64,000 bases of DNA from Angiostrongylus vasorum (taxonomy: Eukaryota; Nematoda; Chromadorea; Rhabditida; Metastrongylidae): positions 1,612,001 through 1,676,000 of the forward strand of contig JADANN010000433.1 in the NCBI GenBank assembly GCA_018806985.1. The letters are read 5' to 3'. The notes under the pieces are model-generated. The model saw only the letters and a list, made by a program, of their open reading frames with translations. It searched no databases and was not told where the DNA came from. Position 1 is the first letter of the stretch; every line of letters starts with the position of its first letter. Shown here in pieces: positions 51,801-61,763 of this stretch. The translations under genes and the position numbers were made by a program.

Positions 51801-52024
51801 CGGACTTTAGACTGGCAAAAGAAAGGGAGCAGCAGCTAGCTGCTCACCGACGAATTCTGCGAGAGAAAAGGAAACGAGAGGCTCGTGAGCGTAAGCAGAG
51901 TCGTCTTCTTGACCTTCAATCACGTCATGAAAGAGGCATGGATCTAGATATTACTGCTGACTCGATCGTAACGAGCTCTGACGACGAAGATTCTACCCAC
52001 CATACTACTGAGGAAGCGGTTTAG
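42804..52024 (+). CDS. hcp-4: CENP-C-like kinetochore protein (HCP-4 type)
   Basis: CENP-C links CENP-A chromatin to the outer kinetochore. Exons: 42804-42863, 43034-43168, 43626-43736, 44252-44365, 44885-45026, 45116-45258, 45569-45644, 46672-46831, 47126-47471, 47697-47748, 48340-48647, 48743-48808, 48874-49269, 50886-51096, 51192-51290, 51467-51577 and 51732-52024, about 940 aa. The diagnostic feature is NVRRSLRNRMKPVRRW followed by LGEKPIY in the 51467 exon, which fits the CENP-C motif (R-R-S-x-R ... P-x-x-x-W-x-G-E ... Y). The rest is low-complexity, Ser/Thr/Pro-rich and poorly conserved, as in nematode HCP-4. After the motif comes a basic helix (KEREQQLAAHRRILREKRKR) and an acidic tail. 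No cupin dimerisation domain is seen. The boundaries at 45069/45116, 49269 and 50884/50886 are my best choice, not certain. ATG at 42804 follows an acceptor-like TTTTAG. KNL-2 also carries such a motif in some groups, but no SANTA domain is visible. Confidence 0.7.
43247..43520 (-). repeat. SINE-A copy in CENP-C intron
   Basis: Reverse orientation: GCGCCGTTGACCGATCCCCT start, head complement CGTCTCTAACCACTCCGCTA. Confidence 0.85.
44478..44757 (-). repeat. SINE-B copy in CENP-C intron
   Basis: Reverse orientation, tail ACTTACTTACTTAAATACTT on the left. An internal block is deleted: after GCAGTCGCCGCCCTTGTGGA the sequence jumps to the CCTGCCGGGG region. Confidence 0.85.
45686..45963 (+). repeat. 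SINE-A copy in CENP-C intron
   Basis: Head GGGCGTATAGCGCAGTGGTC, full body and CCCTCAGGGATTGGTCAACG end. It starts 41 bases after the exon ending at 45644. Confidence 0.9.
46395..46632 (+). repeat. Diverged SINE-A copy
   Basis: Head remnant CCATTGGTTAGAGGTGCTCT, body remnant GTCAAATGTGCATTCGTTCA, 3' block GGGGGTTGATCAACG. It ends about 40 bases before the CENP-C acceptor at 46671. Confidence 0.6.
47875..47950 (+). repeat. SINE-C 3' fragment
   Basis: Only the 3' end: GAGGATGGACGCAGGTGG, GTGCTGTGATCCGCACAGTA, GATGGCGTGTCGTGTAG. Confidence 0.65.
48576..48870. repeat. Tandem exon duplication in CENP-C
   Basis: The last 22 codons of the exon ending at 48647 (RSVERLSQPRSEGHCPRV..) and the whole following exon 48743-48808 (KSVECLSQPGIGGRCSRV..) are copies. 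The similarity continues into the introns: both donors are GTGAGTTTGTAAAA followed by an AATG.CTCA block and a CATACC.TAA.TGAT block. Confidence 0.85.
49636..49860 (-). repeat. SINE-A copy in CENP-C intron
   Basis: Reverse-oriented body (GGTATTGGTCAATTTCTGAG, GTAGAGGTAATTGAATGCAC, ACCAATTTGCAGACCACGG). The head is lost. Confidence 0.75.
50027..50296 (+). repeat. SINE-A copy in CENP-C intron
   Basis: Well-preserved: GGCGCGTGCGGCGCAGTGGT head to CCCTCAGGGATTGGTCAACG. It forms an inverted pair with the copy at 49636 in the same intron. Confidence 0.9.
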
Positions 52025-52217
52025 TGATTAGTACCCGCGTCTATTTGGCAGTTTAGTTACCAAAATCAAACACAGTCTTCCCACAACCAATTAACGATAA
52101 TTTTATTTGTTCTCGAGATATAGAGAAAACAAGAACTATGCATAAGAGCTGTACATAATAACATACGATAAGCAAATACAGGAACAAAGTGAATAAACAA
52201 CAGTAGTATCCTGCTAA
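52025..52217. terminator. Overlapping convergent 3' ends of CENP-C and PRCC
   Basis: Only 193 bases separate the two stop codons. A plus-strand AATAAA lies at 52192-52197, 25 bases from the PRCC stop. A minus-strand AATAAA (TTTATT at 52102-52107) lies about 80 bases from the CENP-C stop. If both are used, the two 3' UTRs overlap by roughly 90 bases or more. Confidence 0.65.
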
Positions 52218-55200
52218 TTAAAAACCGTACTTTTGCCTGCCCATACGCTTCATGTGTTTGCTCTCAGCCCATTGTTGTTGGAGTGCCTCCTCACGTGCAA
52301 CAGCCTGAAAACATAAGTAATACACGGGATGGCTTATTTCTGATCGAAGTCATATCAGTTCTAAAACCCAGTCAATTACTAATAAGTACCAAGTAATAAG
52401 TAATATTATTAACTATTAGTTATAGTATTAAATAATAATCCTCCCACTGGGGACTGCCTGTGGTGGTGAAGACCTGGAACAAACTTTGGCTGGGTTGACC
52501 TCAGTACTCCAGGGAACCACAATGGCTAAGCCAGCAAAACTCCGAATACGTGGAAATAATGCTGGGACCCGCACAATCAGTGGAAACGGGGCCATCCAAG
52601 TACCTAAGTACTAAGTAATAATATTATTAAGTATTAGTAGTAGTATTAAGTGCAAGTTTTTACCAAATTAGCAAGGTATGTGATTTGATGCTTTCTTCTC
52701 GATGTTGCATCCGTCGGATTCTTTGACTTCGGTAGCGGTGCCATCGCATCTTTTGCACGAGCAGCACTATGCAGATTCTTGAGCAGTGTTGAGCGAACAT
52801 CAGGACCAAGTGCCTGAATGAAAATATCCGAGAATCTTCATCGAGTTAAAGAGTAAGAAGTTTTATTAAATGGCATATACCAAAGCACATTTTCACTCCT
52901 AGAACAAAGTTTTCAAATTTCTAACAAAAAAAAATTCGGAATATTCCTAAACTCACATCGTCTACTCGTATATCCACTATATCAGCTGCAATGGAATTGA
53001 AACTTCGATGGTCTTCAGATCCCATTGGCCCTACTTCATGTTTCATAATGAGACGATGCGCTTCCTAAATTCTAGATTGCTTAGAAAGAGAAAAAGTGGT
53101 ACCAAATTGCGGCATATTTTCTGTATGAAAAAAAGTCTTTGGAGACGTTTTTTCCTTCTTTCACTGCATTTGGCTCTGCGTCAGAGAATGAAGGTATATC
53201 CGGCATCGAACCAGGTCTACCGAACATCCACTTCATAGAACTAGTGATAATTTGGACCAAAATCCAGAGAAAATCAGATGTATATGGTGTAAAATCGTTG
53301 AGGTGTAAAATCGTTGACAGTGTTCAGACTCTGAATTAACTGAACAACTGTTGGCTTAATAGACAGAAAAAGAAAGCCTAGAAAAAATTCGGCATATTTA
53401 TGTATGCATATGTATATATACGTCTACGAAAACGTATGTATGTATGGTGTCTCGTGAAAGAGCAAAAGGTTGCAAACCGCACATTTTTCTCCAGAAGGTC
53501 AATAGAATTGAAAAACGTACTTCTACGTTCAATAAAATCTGCATATGTTCAATACTTCTTAAAACAGACCTATCAAGCACACACCAGTTGCCAAAATTAG
53601 TGGCTACTTTTCTCAAAAATTACCTCATCTGTGATAACACCTTGTGTAGGGATGTCCTCTGACGACGGCACAACTTCCGGATAATCACTAACATGCACAT
53701 CCTGTAAGAGTAACATTAAGGGATTAGTCACCTAAGACAAAGAATGAGTCCCAATAAAATTGAAAAAAAAAGATAAATCAACCATGAAACTTACATATTT
53801 CTCCATTTGCGACGGTCCCGCAATATCAGCAAGCCCGTGGACAAGTGCTGGTACATCTCCGACCTTGGGGATCTTCGGTTCGGGAGAAGATGACAGGCCA
53901 AAGAAATCCGAACTGACATTGTCGTCGTCGTCGGAGTCATCCGATGTTGCTAGCCGTTTTGAAGCCAATAAAAGAAAACATTAAAAACGCTCACTAAATC
54001 TGATTGATGGAAATGAACAATTCGTTGTGATGGAAGACGCCCCGTAATCAGAAGTTTGTTGACAATCGTGTACCCATTTACTAGGAAAAACGACCGAAAT
54101 AGTAGAAGTCAGTGGTGAAGAACTACTAAAGACTTACTTTGGGAGAAGCTGTTATCGGTCTTTTGTTAGTGTCCAAGGTATGAGGAAGGAATCCTGCAAC
54201 AGTTCCAACGGCACCAGCAAAATCATTTTTACTTAGTCGACTCTTCGGGGTAGGTAACATTGCTAGTAAGCCAGATACCTTTGGTTTAACTGAATAATCG
54301 GCTGGCTTAACACTCTGGAAGAGAACACTATTATACACAATCCTTGCCTCTCTAAACTGCACCGAAAGCAAAATTATGGTGATAATTTTTGTGCAGATGC
54401 TCTGCCGCATTATGGTAAAGGAAAAGCTAAAATAGCATAATAATTTCTCATGAAGTGATACCTACTCATATTTCGATGAAGTTATGAGGAAAGGAAAAAT
54501 GTGATACATTCATATTACAAAACTCCTTAACTGAAATCACAGAGTGAATCGAATTTGCCCAAAAGAATTTTCCAAAGGTAGCACATGACACCTTATCACT
54601 TTGTAATTGACCAAGTAAGTTCGCAAGTAGCATCTTCCACTGCTACATAAGAGTAAACTCAGCAGTTTACATCTACACTTCTAATAAAACAGGATTTCCT
54701 CCGCTGAACTGCTATATCATTTGTGCTGATACTGGTCGCCAACCCAGATTCTGAACTTAGGGCCTTCTCATTCTAATAGCATCTTCTCAAGCGAAAAAAG
54801 AACCACTCGAAGCTTCTATTAAATCAATAGAAAGTCCTCATCTTATAATATGATGTGAAGTTACAATCAACATACTTCTTCGTCATCATCATCGCTACCA
54901 CGACCGCCTACAATCATGCTTAAAGCACCAAACGCGGGAATTTTCGTCTTCCCTGAAAGAATGTTTCCAGAGACGCAAAATGTCACTATGTCACTGTCAA
55001 TGACGTTATCGAACAAAGCAAAACGGTGTTAAGACATCTAAGATATTATGAAGGCAACATTGTCTAAACAGAACGTGTAGCAATGAAAAATTACTTGATT
55101 AAATATGAGGAACCTTTCAAAATCCTCTTCTGTTCATTCGAACCGAGCTTCACTAAACCTTCCCCACGTTCCTTTTGCCTTTCCTTCTTTGCCTTTTTCT

Positions 55201-58200
55201 TCGCCTGAGTAAAAGAGTCGATGAGGTTTCCAAAAAAGTCACACATTACCCAATACGTTCTCAAAAACAGAGAGGAGAGAAAAGAAGAAGAGATATCCCT
55301 TTTGCCATCGCTGTATGGTACAGAATAACAAGAGCTACACTGGTTTGCTACTTAGCATGTTTGAGAAGAATACCCACAAAGCACACTGAGCTCACTGTGT
55401 ACGTGCACTAAAACAATTGTGTCTTCTAACTTCCTACTTACTTGGAAACTTGGATGGCCCATTCTCATTGGTTGTGGGGGTCCCAACATAATTTCCTTTA
55501 GTTGGACCACTGCTGGTCTAGTTATTGTAGCTACCTAGAGTCCCAAGGCCAGCCTAGCCAAACATTACCCCACGTCGTCACCACCACAAGCAGTCGTTGT
55601 CCTTGTGCGTTAGAGGGAGATTTACCACCATACGACAAGTCTGATACCAAAATGGTGGTGGGTCCTGGTATTGGTCTACTCTAAGCTAGGTTTCCTGATG
55701 GAAACATAAGAGAGCCTGCTTGGGGGATGAACCACCAGCTGCACCTCGCAGCCCGACACCCAGGAGAACCTACCAGCCACGATGAGGCGGTAAACCGTTG
55801 GGAAGGCATTCTAACCTCAACAAACATAAACCTACCTCGAACTTTATTAGTTGAAATAATTTGAAGCAGTTACATTTTACGGCGATAGGGCAAAGGTCAT
55901 GTGAAGTTATCAACTCCTCGAGCGCTTGAGATATGGAAAAATTCTGGGGTGTCGCCAAAAAATTTGGGCTCTAGCAAATGATTTAAATAAAAGAGATCAG
56001 TCTCTTATTAACAAACTATCCTCGAAAAATATGGATGATTCTGATATACTTGCACAGATTACGCATGAAGATCGTTTTGTAATGTTACGTACATTATTGC
56101 TTTCTAGAGAAAAAATACCAAAACACAGTGAGCCTTCATATACAAGTTAATCGTTCACTTTCTCCAGAGTTTAGGTAATTAAAGGTAAGAAATCGTCAAC
56201 ATATAATACACTTAAAACAACGTAAAACTGTCAATTAAATTCACCTTTCTATCCCGAAGTCTTCTTTCCTTTTCACCTAACTTAATCTCCCAATCTTTCG
56301 GTTTCACCATTTCCTCTAAATCAGCTTCAGTACTAAAATTTGACGCCGATGTAGGTTCAATAACGGCGGGTAAACTGATGGAAGACGAATCTTCCAATAA
56401 TACATCATCAGAATCCAAGTATGATTCACGATCTCCATTTGCTAATGAAGCAGCCAATGTCGCTTTAACCGAAGGAGTCGAAACTGACTGGAAATGATAT
56501 AGAAGAAAATAGCGTTTCTCAGGATTACCAACCGGAAATCGCTAGGTACAGAGTTGCTAAGATTGAAATGATTCCGCTTCCAAATACATGACTTATTATC
56601 GTATATCCCGCTTTGCATCTTAAAACAGATGTTGCGTACAGTATACTATATTGAGGAATTCTCATCTAATGCCACTTGACAACTCCATCTTTCTGACCTT
56701 CCAGTAACCACAAAGACAATACAGAGGGCAAGAAAAAATGGTTAAATCTCTCGGCGTTGATCAATCGCTGAAGGATGCGCCATGTATTCTACTTCCTTAA
56801 GCATCGTTGGAGGTGACTGAATGCATATCTGCCTTTACAACGACTCGCGGTGGCCCAGCGATGTATCGAGCAAGTGCCACTAACCTCCTAGACAAGTCTG
56901 GTACCAATTTTTCACTCCGGAGGGATGGAAGGCTTGGTGAACCTTGGGGGCGGGGATCGATCTCATGTGTATTGCAGGGCGCCTCCAATCACTGCGCTAC
57001 ACGCGCCCTAACACAGAGGATGGACATACCTACACTAAACGAACACTAAATAGCCTACTATGAAATTTAGGCATTACCTCATCGCAGAAAACTATATCGC
57101 GTTAACGATAAATCCTACCAATGCTATTAACAGGAATTTGTCCCAAACTTCTATTCGACTAAAACCCAAACACAATAGCCCACGTTGTCGCCAAAAGCAC
57201 GCATAAATCCACTGGAGGGTTACACAGTTCAAATATAGAAAAGATGGCAATGTGTTGTCTTCTACCAAATGGTTTGTGTACCACGTCATCTCCACTCAAT
57301 CCAATCAGTTGACTAATCCAGGAATACCTGCCGCTTTGGAAGGATTTTAGTAGCAACATAGTAAAATCCTCCTCCGATTTATAAGTGCACGTCACTTCTA
57401 TGGGTGGAAATCTAATAACAACAAAGACTATCTCGAGATTCTAAGAAAAGATGAAAGATAGATTCTGAAAACCGCAACCAAACTCAAAAAATAAACTTAA
57501 ACAAGCAGGTTTGTCGGCGACGACTGCGAAAGGAGAAACGAGAAGGATGGTATTTAGACGTTTTTTTAGACTGAACGTTCGATTATTAAACAAAAACACA
57601 AAGCGCCTACAGCACATTGGTAGTAGAAAATTTTACCTCCTGTTCAAGATCTATGTTTTTTCCCGCTTAGGGTCTCAACCCTTAAAACTGCTAAATAGTG
57701 ATCTTAAGCTAAGACAATCTATAACACATCATCTGCCAATCTACGATTCTTTCCAGATGTTCATCCTGTGGGAAATATTTGTAATCCTTGGATGTATGCG
57801 ATGCCGAATTAGATTTGATGTTGAGCATGTGAATGTATGATTTTGGGTACATTAATTGGTCGGTAGCTAATTTACGAGACTTGGATGCAGGTCATATTGC
57901 TCTCCTTCACTCCAGTGACCACAATTAGTTGCATATGAGAGATAACCGCACCAATAAATTCCAACTTCCTTAGGAGACAGTAGTGGTCACTACTGTGAAT
58001 GGGGAGATAATTTTTCGAGTTGTGCTTTTTGCCAGAACAACGTCAATCCTTGGCACAGGTCAACTCCTAGTTGGATTTCCGAATGCGAAAGTCAAAATTC
58101 TTTTTTCTAGAGAGGGCCATGCGTGAAGAACCCGCTGCTTTATACTGCAAATTACAAACAAGGAGATCATTCACTTCGATGGACAGAGAGTAATTAAACA

Positions 58201-60531
58201 TAACCATTGTTTCACTATGATTTCTTAGTCCAAAAATAAAACTTCGCATGAAGCCAGAATAAGAACTTGTGGCGGGAAAAACAATCTTGTTCCACTTCAG
58301 CAGTTCTGATAATATAAAGTACTGCACTGCCCAATAAACTGAAAGGACAACCAAAAAGATCTTACAGATCGTCAGCTTCTACAATGAATGACAAGGGAGA
58401 TTTCTCAAGGTGGTGACTGTACTTCCTGAACAAGACAAAGTGTACAAAATCAGAGCACTTATTGCATTTTTTCAACAGAAATTGCCTGGGAATCTCAGAG
58501 ACCTGGCTAGAACGCCGCGTGAATGAATCCCTCATGCTCTTTAGAGGAAATGCTCTGGTAATACGCCCTGCTTACGTACATAAATACGGATTAAGGCGAT
58601 CAAATTGTGCGCTAAGGGCGTCTACAACTACGTGATCATATTGTGGACAGATTCAATAATAACCTCAAAAATGTTCATTACAGAAGTTTTAAGCCACAAG
58701 GATTGCAAGCTGCATGCAAAATAAGTAAACTACAGGAAATTTTGGTTATAAAGTACGCAAATCATATGAGAATAGCGCCAATTTTACACGTTGTACGTCG
58801 TACAAGTGATAAGCAATATTAAAGAAAAGGTGAATTGTAATAACTGCTGAACTTAAAGACTGCAATTTGCTTGTAACATCAATGGATGATCTGAAAAAAG
58901 CAATGGAACGCTCTAGCCGGGCCATATCAGAACTACAGGGGGAAAAAGAAGAAGAGAAAGTGGCCAGCTTTCAACAATATTCATAAAGCAGACGACGATA
59001 CTCAAGGATGAGCTGAATCCATATGCGAAAAGTTCGAACAGCTTCGTGGACGACGGATTGGAGAAAACGGATCGAACGCAAGAAGTGTTGAGACCCTCAC
59101 AGTAGACGTGAAAAACTGGTCGTGTAGAAAAAAACTGCTTATAACATCACTGGGGGAGTGACGCAGTGGTAACGATGCAGTCCACAACAAGTACGGTGCT
59201 GTTTCGATCCCGCACCGGCTCACTAAGCCCCTCATCACTCCGAGTTAGGAAATTGGTGACAGATTTGTCTACGAACAGTTCACTTCACGCATTTTAGATG
59301 TATACGGTCTAACCCGGTTATCGCACAACACCACGAAAATCGACTAGATCAGCATTTAACGACATTCGTGGAGAAGATGACAATCAATCCTCAAGCAACA
59401 GCAGAGTTCACTCGCGAAACGTTCGAAGACCCTAGCGGATGATGGATGCGATGAAACAGATCGAACGCAGGAAGTGTTGGGCCCCCGCACAGTAAGCGTG
59501 AAAGGCGGGCCGTGCAATGACAACGTAACAACAGTGTTGTGAGAAAAAACAGCTGTGAACGAAGCAGCATTTGGAAACCTATTGATGACCACATAGCTCT
59601 TTATCTAGCAAAAAGGATAACAGTATTTCAAATCCGACTTTCCTTTAACCTCGGTATGATTGAAGAATATGTATCTTTTTTTTAATAAGCTTACATCGAC
59701 TGTAAGCTTATCAAAGAAGGAATAAATAGCTCTTCTACGAATAAAGGGTATGGTGAAGCTGAGTACACAACTATACAACAATCCACTTATAATTTACCCA
59801 ATGATTAGCCTACTTATAGCACTGAGACGATGTCTCTAAGTGCCAAATTTCAGTGTCCCAGTATAGCTGCGACACTTCTGTACCCTACCCACAGGTAGCC
59901 TAGTGGGCATAGCCTTCTTCAACAGTAGTCCCTCGCCTGCGAAAAGACTCATTTGCAAAATAGATCTTGTAGTTAAAGCTGTGCTTATCGAGCTGTGAAT
60001 ACATGAATATTACCAAGAATGATCTTACATACAAGGTGCTGCCGCAGAAGAATTTCAGAACTTCGGATACAACTGGGAAATCCCTACCACTTAGAATCTC
60101 TCGACGATGGCTTAAGCCGCATATGAGCAAAGGATCTTAAGCTAATGAAGGATGGCTTAGGCTTGACAAGCACAGGCCAGTTGCAAAGTAATAGGGCTTT
60201 CGTAGCCTCAACGCTGTTGTCGAGCCACTCCAAAAAAGGTCAACATTTTGCGCATTAAAAAATAACATTTCACCAGTATAAAGAAAAAAGATACATTTTT
60301 GGAGGACTAAGTGGACGTACTTAGTAACTTTAAGACTTTGACTTCTTAAGACCGACTTTTTACGACCTCATTACCTTCGTCTTAAAAAAATTTTAATGAA
60401 AAAACCTTGAAAGGAAAGAGAAAAGCACAAGAAACCAGAAAGAAAACTTGAAAGCTAACCGGTTCAACTTCATTCAGCGCTTCGTCCACCTCATCTCCGC
60501 TATCACTTCCATAATCTACCAAGCTTATCAT
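52218..60531 (-). CDS. PRCC: PRCC homologue (proline-rich protein, splicing/mitotic checkpoint)
   Basis: PRCC is a nuclear protein linked to pre-mRNA splicing that binds MAD2L2 in mammals. Exons: 60460-60531, 56245-56487, 55114-55204, 54876-54952, 54138-54314, 53795-53949, 53624-53701, 52957-53064, 52664-52813 and 52218-52304, about 415 aa. The N terminus MISLVDYGSDSGDE matches the family's acidic start. VSGLLAMLPTPKS and GFLPHTL match its ALLPQPK..LLPHAF block. DDNVSSDFFGLSS matches its DD..NFFSLP block. The C-terminal signature RRKHQITYLANL plus KRMGRQKYGF is near-invariant in the family. All junctions agree in phase except 54138/53949, where a small exon or base error may be hidden. TTTCAG lies three bases before the start codon, a probable spliced-leader acceptor. 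The first intron (4 kb) is filled with SINE copies. The proline-rich stretch of vertebrate PRCC is absent. Confidence 0.9.
52438..52615 (+). repeat. SINE-B copy, 5' truncated, in PRCC intron
   Basis: The 3' part of family B (GACTGCCTGTGGTGGTGAAG ... GGCCATCCAAGTACCTAAGT). Flanked by imperfect AAGTAATA..ATTATTAA..TATTAG repeats of about 45 bases on each side. Confidence 0.85.
55437..55804 (-). repeat. SINE-B copy in PRCC intron
   Basis: Reverse orientation, full length, from CTTACTTGGAAACTTGGATG to CGATGAGGCGGTAAACCGTT. Confidence 0.9.
56738..57010 (-). repeat. SINE-A copy in PRCC intron
   Basis: Reverse orientation: CTCTCGGCGTTGATCAATCG start, head complement CCAATCACTGCGCTACACGC. Confidence 0.9.
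57011..59015. other. PRCC intron 1, unannotated part
   Basis: No exon or repeat member recognised in about 2 kb. Short open frames on both strands have AT-driven composition. Confidence 0.4.
59020..59525 (+). repeat. Two SINE-C copies in tandem
   Basis: A 3' fragment (59020-59130: AAAGTTCGAACAGCTTCGTG, GACGACGGATTGGAGAAAAC) is followed by a full copy (59150-59525) with head GGGGAGTGACGCAGTGGTAA, B-box region GTTTCGATCCCGC and 3' GTGAAAGGCGGGCCGTGCAA. It is the best example of the family head. Confidence 0.8.
59684..59712. repeat. Small perfect palindrome
   Basis: ATAAGCTTACA and TGTAAGCTTAT flank a five-base loop. It has no attached element and its function is unknown. Confidence 0.7.
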
Positions 60532-60649
60532 ATTCTGAAATGGGACAAACATAGGACATTAGACTTTAGCAACGAAAAAAACTGATCAATGGAGTAGAGC
60601 ACAAGGTAAGAATCAATACGTCGTTAAGGCGATAAGTTATTATTAAAAA

Positions 60650-60928
60650 AAAGAATAAAGGATGAAGCCCCCAAAGATGATCCCTGAGGGATACCTTGTG
60701 CCTTAGAATTTATCAAGGATAATTAGAGGTGACTGAATGGATATCTGGCTTTTACAATGACTTGAGGTGGCCTACCGATTATCGAGCTAGTGCTGCTACC
60801 CTCTCAGACAAGTCTGGTAACTATTTGCCTACCCCGCAGGGATGGAACGCTTGGTGAGTCTGGGACGAGGGATAGAATCCATCTGTATTGAAGGGCACCT
60901 CTAGCCAGTGCGCCACAAGCGCCCACCA
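60650..60928 (-). repeat. SINE-A copy between PRCC and CPSF30
   Basis: Reverse orientation: AAGAATAAAGGATGAAGCCC tail complement, ending CCAGTGCGCCACAAGCGCCC at the head. Confidence 0.85.
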
Positions 60929-60984
60929 AGGCGATAAACCATAGAAACCTGTTTACTAGTGTATCTAACTGATTACTTACTAAC

Positions 60985-61370
60985 TTGATACTTAATAGCT
61001 TGAATGGCCCGTCCTCACTAGTTGTGCGGGCCCAGCATAACCTCATTTTTCAGGGATTTGTTGGTTAAGCGATTATGGTTCCCTGAAATACAGAGGTCAG
61101 CCTGGCCAAAGTCTGCCCCAGGTCGTCACCACGACAGGCAGTCGCAGCCCTTGTGGATCAGAGGGAGATTTACCACCGTGCGACTTTGATACCAGGACGG
61201 TGGTGGATCCTGGTATTGGTTTACTCTTAGCTAGGCTTCCTGATGGAAACGCCGGACTCCTTCTCAGCTTGGGAGACCCTGCCGGGGCGACGAATCCTCC
61301 CGTTGTACATCGCAGTCCGACACTCAGGAACACCTCCCAGCCACAGTGAGACGATAAACTGTTGGGAGGT
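60985..61370 (-). repeat. SINE-B copy between PRCC and CPSF30
   Basis: Reverse orientation, full length and among the best preserved: TACTAACTTGATACTTAATA tail to CAGTGAGACGATAAACTGTT head. Together with the SINE-A it occupies over half of the divergent PRCC/CPSF30 promoter interval. Confidence 0.9.
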
Positions 61371-61763
61371 AGCTGATTACATTCTAACAAACTTCTAAAC
61401 GTCGGCAGAACTTGAAAGCAGACGAACAATTTCGCCGACCCTCTCCGACATCTGATAAACATCTCCTACCGTATCCAAAGAGTTCGATTGGAGCATCATT
61501 TTAACTTGCCGGCATCGAAACTGCGCAATTTTCGACGTTTTCCGTGTTCTGTTTCTTCTAGGTTCCTTGGGAATTATTTTGGTTTTTATCACTTTTTTTA
61601 TTCTTTACCATAGACAGATAGTGTCTTCGTGTTTGCTTCTGGCAAGTCATCCCATTTGGAATCCTATGGGCTTTCTATGGTCCCTCATAACTGTACTCTT
61701 ACTTCCATCCTTTTTATTCGGATTTTTGTTCGTCATACGTCTTGTACAGCTGCTTTTTTTTAG

